In this document: positions 62,869 through 64,000 of the stretch, piece by piece
How the letters are laid out: each line of letters begins with the position of its first letter
Position numbering within the stretch: position 1 is the stretch's first letter
Assembly (NCBI GenBank): GCA_015233895.1
Contig: JADFXG010000008.1
Coordinates: 62,001-126,000, forward strand
Reading direction: 5' to 3'
Length of the DNA: 64,000 nt
Source: Nitrospirota bacterium
GTDB taxonomy: Bacteria > Nitrospirota > Thermodesulfovibrionia > Thermodesulfovibrionales > Magnetobacteriaceae
Notes under the pieces: generated by a model
Seen by the model: the letters and a program-made list of their open reading frames with translations, nothing else
The model's database searches: none
Told to the model about the DNA's origin: nothing
Translations under genes and position numbers: made by a program

Positions 62869-63989
62869 TGATTATAGCCGGAGAGTCCTCTGGTGAGCTT
62901 TACGGCGCACTTTTAGCAAAGAAACTTAGGGAAAAATGGCCGAATTTATTTCTTTTAGGCGTGGGCGGCAAGAAAATGGAAACCGAGGGAGTTGAGCTTG
63001 TAGCCGGAATAACTGGAGCATTTGGTATATTTGGAGCGATTTCCTCAGTAAAAACACTCTTTGGCACATACAGAAAGCTGATAAAGATTTTTAAAACAAA
63101 GCGAGTAGATGTTTTAGTTTTGATAGATTTCCCCGATTTTAATCTTTTTGTAGCAAAGGCAGCTAAAAAGTACGGCATAAAGGTGCTTTACTATGTAAGC
63201 CCTCAGGTGTGGGCATGGCGAACCGGGCGCATCAAAAAGATAGCCGAGCGTTCCCACATAATAGCGGCAATATTGCCGTTTGAGCCGGAAATGTATGAAA
63301 AAGCCGGGACAGACTGTGAGTTTGTAGGGCATCCGGCTATGGAGGAACTGTCTCAGCATGTATCTGATACCGAATCGTTAAAAGCAGAGTTTTCCATAAA
63401 CCCCGATGCCCCTGTGCTTGGAATTTTCCCGGGCAGCAGACACGGGGAACTTAAGCGCCATTTACCGGTAATCGTTGACACAATTAAGACCATAAAGGCC
63501 GTTCATCCTGAGTTTCAATTTGTAATAGCAGTGGCTCCCAATCTGCAAACAGAAAAGTATAAGGCGCAATTTGACGCTCTTAACGCACACGGAGTTAAGT
63601 TTGTTGCCGAAAGATCACTGGATGTTCTTGCCATAAGTGACGTGGCCCTTATGAAATCCGGCACGGCAGCGTTTCAGGCAGCCCTTATGGGGGTGCCTCT
63701 TGTAGTGTTTTATAAGATGCCTGCCATTGAATTTCGTATAGCAAAGCTGATTATAGACGTTAGCCACATAAACCTTGCAAATCTCATCATGGAGCGCGAG
63801 GTGGTGAAAGAATTAATTCAGGAAGATGCCACCTCAGCCCGCATCTCAGCAGAGATTGTGAGTCTTTATGAGGATAGTGCAAAACGTAAGACGATGACAG
63901 ATGACTTTAAAAGACTCCGGGCTTTGTTTGAATCCAAAAACCCAACCGACGAGGTTGTAAAAATCATCGCCAATCTGACAGGCGATTAG
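62853..63989 (+). CDS. lpxB: Lipid-A-disaccharide synthase
   Basis: This 378-residue GT19 glycosyltransferase joins UDP-2,3-diacyl sugar and lipid X to form the lipid A disaccharide. MIIAGESSGELYGALLAKKL, VLLIDFPDFNLF-type block (VLVLIDFPDFNLFVAKAAKK), YYVSPQVWAWRTGRIKKI, LGIFPGSRHGELKRHLP and LMKSGTAAFQAAL are characteristic. Its overlap with gnnB links it to production of diaminoglucose-containing lipid A. The gene is complete (stop at 63987-63989). Confidence 0.95.
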   Translation: MPFRVMIIAGESSGELYGALLAKKLREKWPNLFLLGVGGKKMETEGVELVAGITGAFGIFGAISSVKTLFGTYRKLIKIFKTKRVDVLVLIDFPDFNLFVAKAAKKYGIKVLYYVSPQVWAWRTGRIKKIAERSHIIAAILPFEPEMYEKAGTDCEFVGHPAMEELSQHVSDTESLKAEFSINPDAPVLGIFPGSRHGELKRHLPVIVDTIKTIKAVHPEFQFVIAVAPNLQTEKYKAQFDALNAHGVKFVAERSLDVLAISDVALMKSGTAAFQAALMGVPLVVFYKMPAIEFRIAKLIIDVSHINLANLIMEREVVKELIQEDATSARISAEIVSLYEDSAKRKTMTDDFKRLRALFESKNPTDEVVKIIANLTGD

Positions 63990-64000
63990 TAGAGAGTATA

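Noticed and set aside
1-64000. CRISPR array
   Set aside because: No series of equally spaced direct repeats with unique spacers was seen; repeats are dispersed and palindromic instead.

Overview
The window (about 43% GC by eye) looks like chromosome of a Gram-negative, probably anaerobic bacterium. It encodes lipid A and O-antigen functions, TonB-dependent uptake, an anaerobic-type cobalamin pathway (cbiF, cbiG-cbiJ, cbiH), a membrane H+-pyrophosphatase, and many 'HWRQPLN'-type histidine kinases. The style fits Nitrospirota (Thermodesulfovibrionia / magnetotactic relatives) or a deltaproteobacterial-like lineage. This is an inference from gene content; no rRNA is present.

Layout. 1-2450 (-): cobalamin ring genes. 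2.7-4.2 kb: an odd chimeric regulator (dead HSDR_N + receiver-like + two-CW). 4.2-12.5 kb: lipM-like gene, then an MBL-fold/nth/birA/coaX/geranylgeranyl-reductase/tonB/histone-deacetylase/glycosyltransferase run. 12.6-20.7 kb: Rpn-like protein, core MetE-like protein, tmk, holB, psp1, metG and a CDF transporter. 20.7-22.6 kb: leuA behind a leader peptide and attenuator. 22.8-31.5 kb: response regulator, a structured RNA candidate, hppA, an LpxL-like acyltransferase, a secreted glycosidase-like protein and an O-antigen-ligase-like protein. 31.6-38.2 kb (-): a sensory locus in which a TonB-dependent receptor, periplasmic binding protein and histidine kinase are followed by a second kinase and a CheY-like protein. 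38.2-40.9 kb (-): rlpA, hslU, hslV. 41.3-44.1 kb (-): small antitoxin-like ORF and the cbiMQO Co/Ni transporter with a terminator hairpin in its leader. 44.45 kb: tRNA-Pro(CGG). 44.7-49.1 kb: accessory island with a CHAT-STAND-TPR protein divergent from a two-gene module, one gene of which is frameshifted in an A7 run, plus a tiny Cys-rich protein. 49.3-56.8 kb: serine hydrolase, PBP1A, PAS kinase, EF-G paralogue, RseC. 57.0-57.8 kb: cytochrome c and a rhodanese with an in-frame TGA that looks like selenocysteine. 58-59.5 kb: IS481 remnant and an AAA+ protein lacking GAFTGA. 59.5-64 kb: proB, then gnnA-gnnB-lpxB, suggesting diamino-sugar lipid A.

Two dispersed repeat families occur. One is about 122 bp with ACCAAG/CTTGGT ends; one copy forms the start of holB and the other lies in the cbiM leader. 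The second is an inverted-repeat element with AAAGAGGAGATT ends (two copies). The best candidates for something new are the CHAT-STAND locus, the Sec-rhodanese, the chimeric HSDR_N/receiver/two-CW protein, the repeat-derived holB start and the structured RNA at 23.65-23.85 kb. All family names come from reading the sequence and from memory of the families; no search was run.
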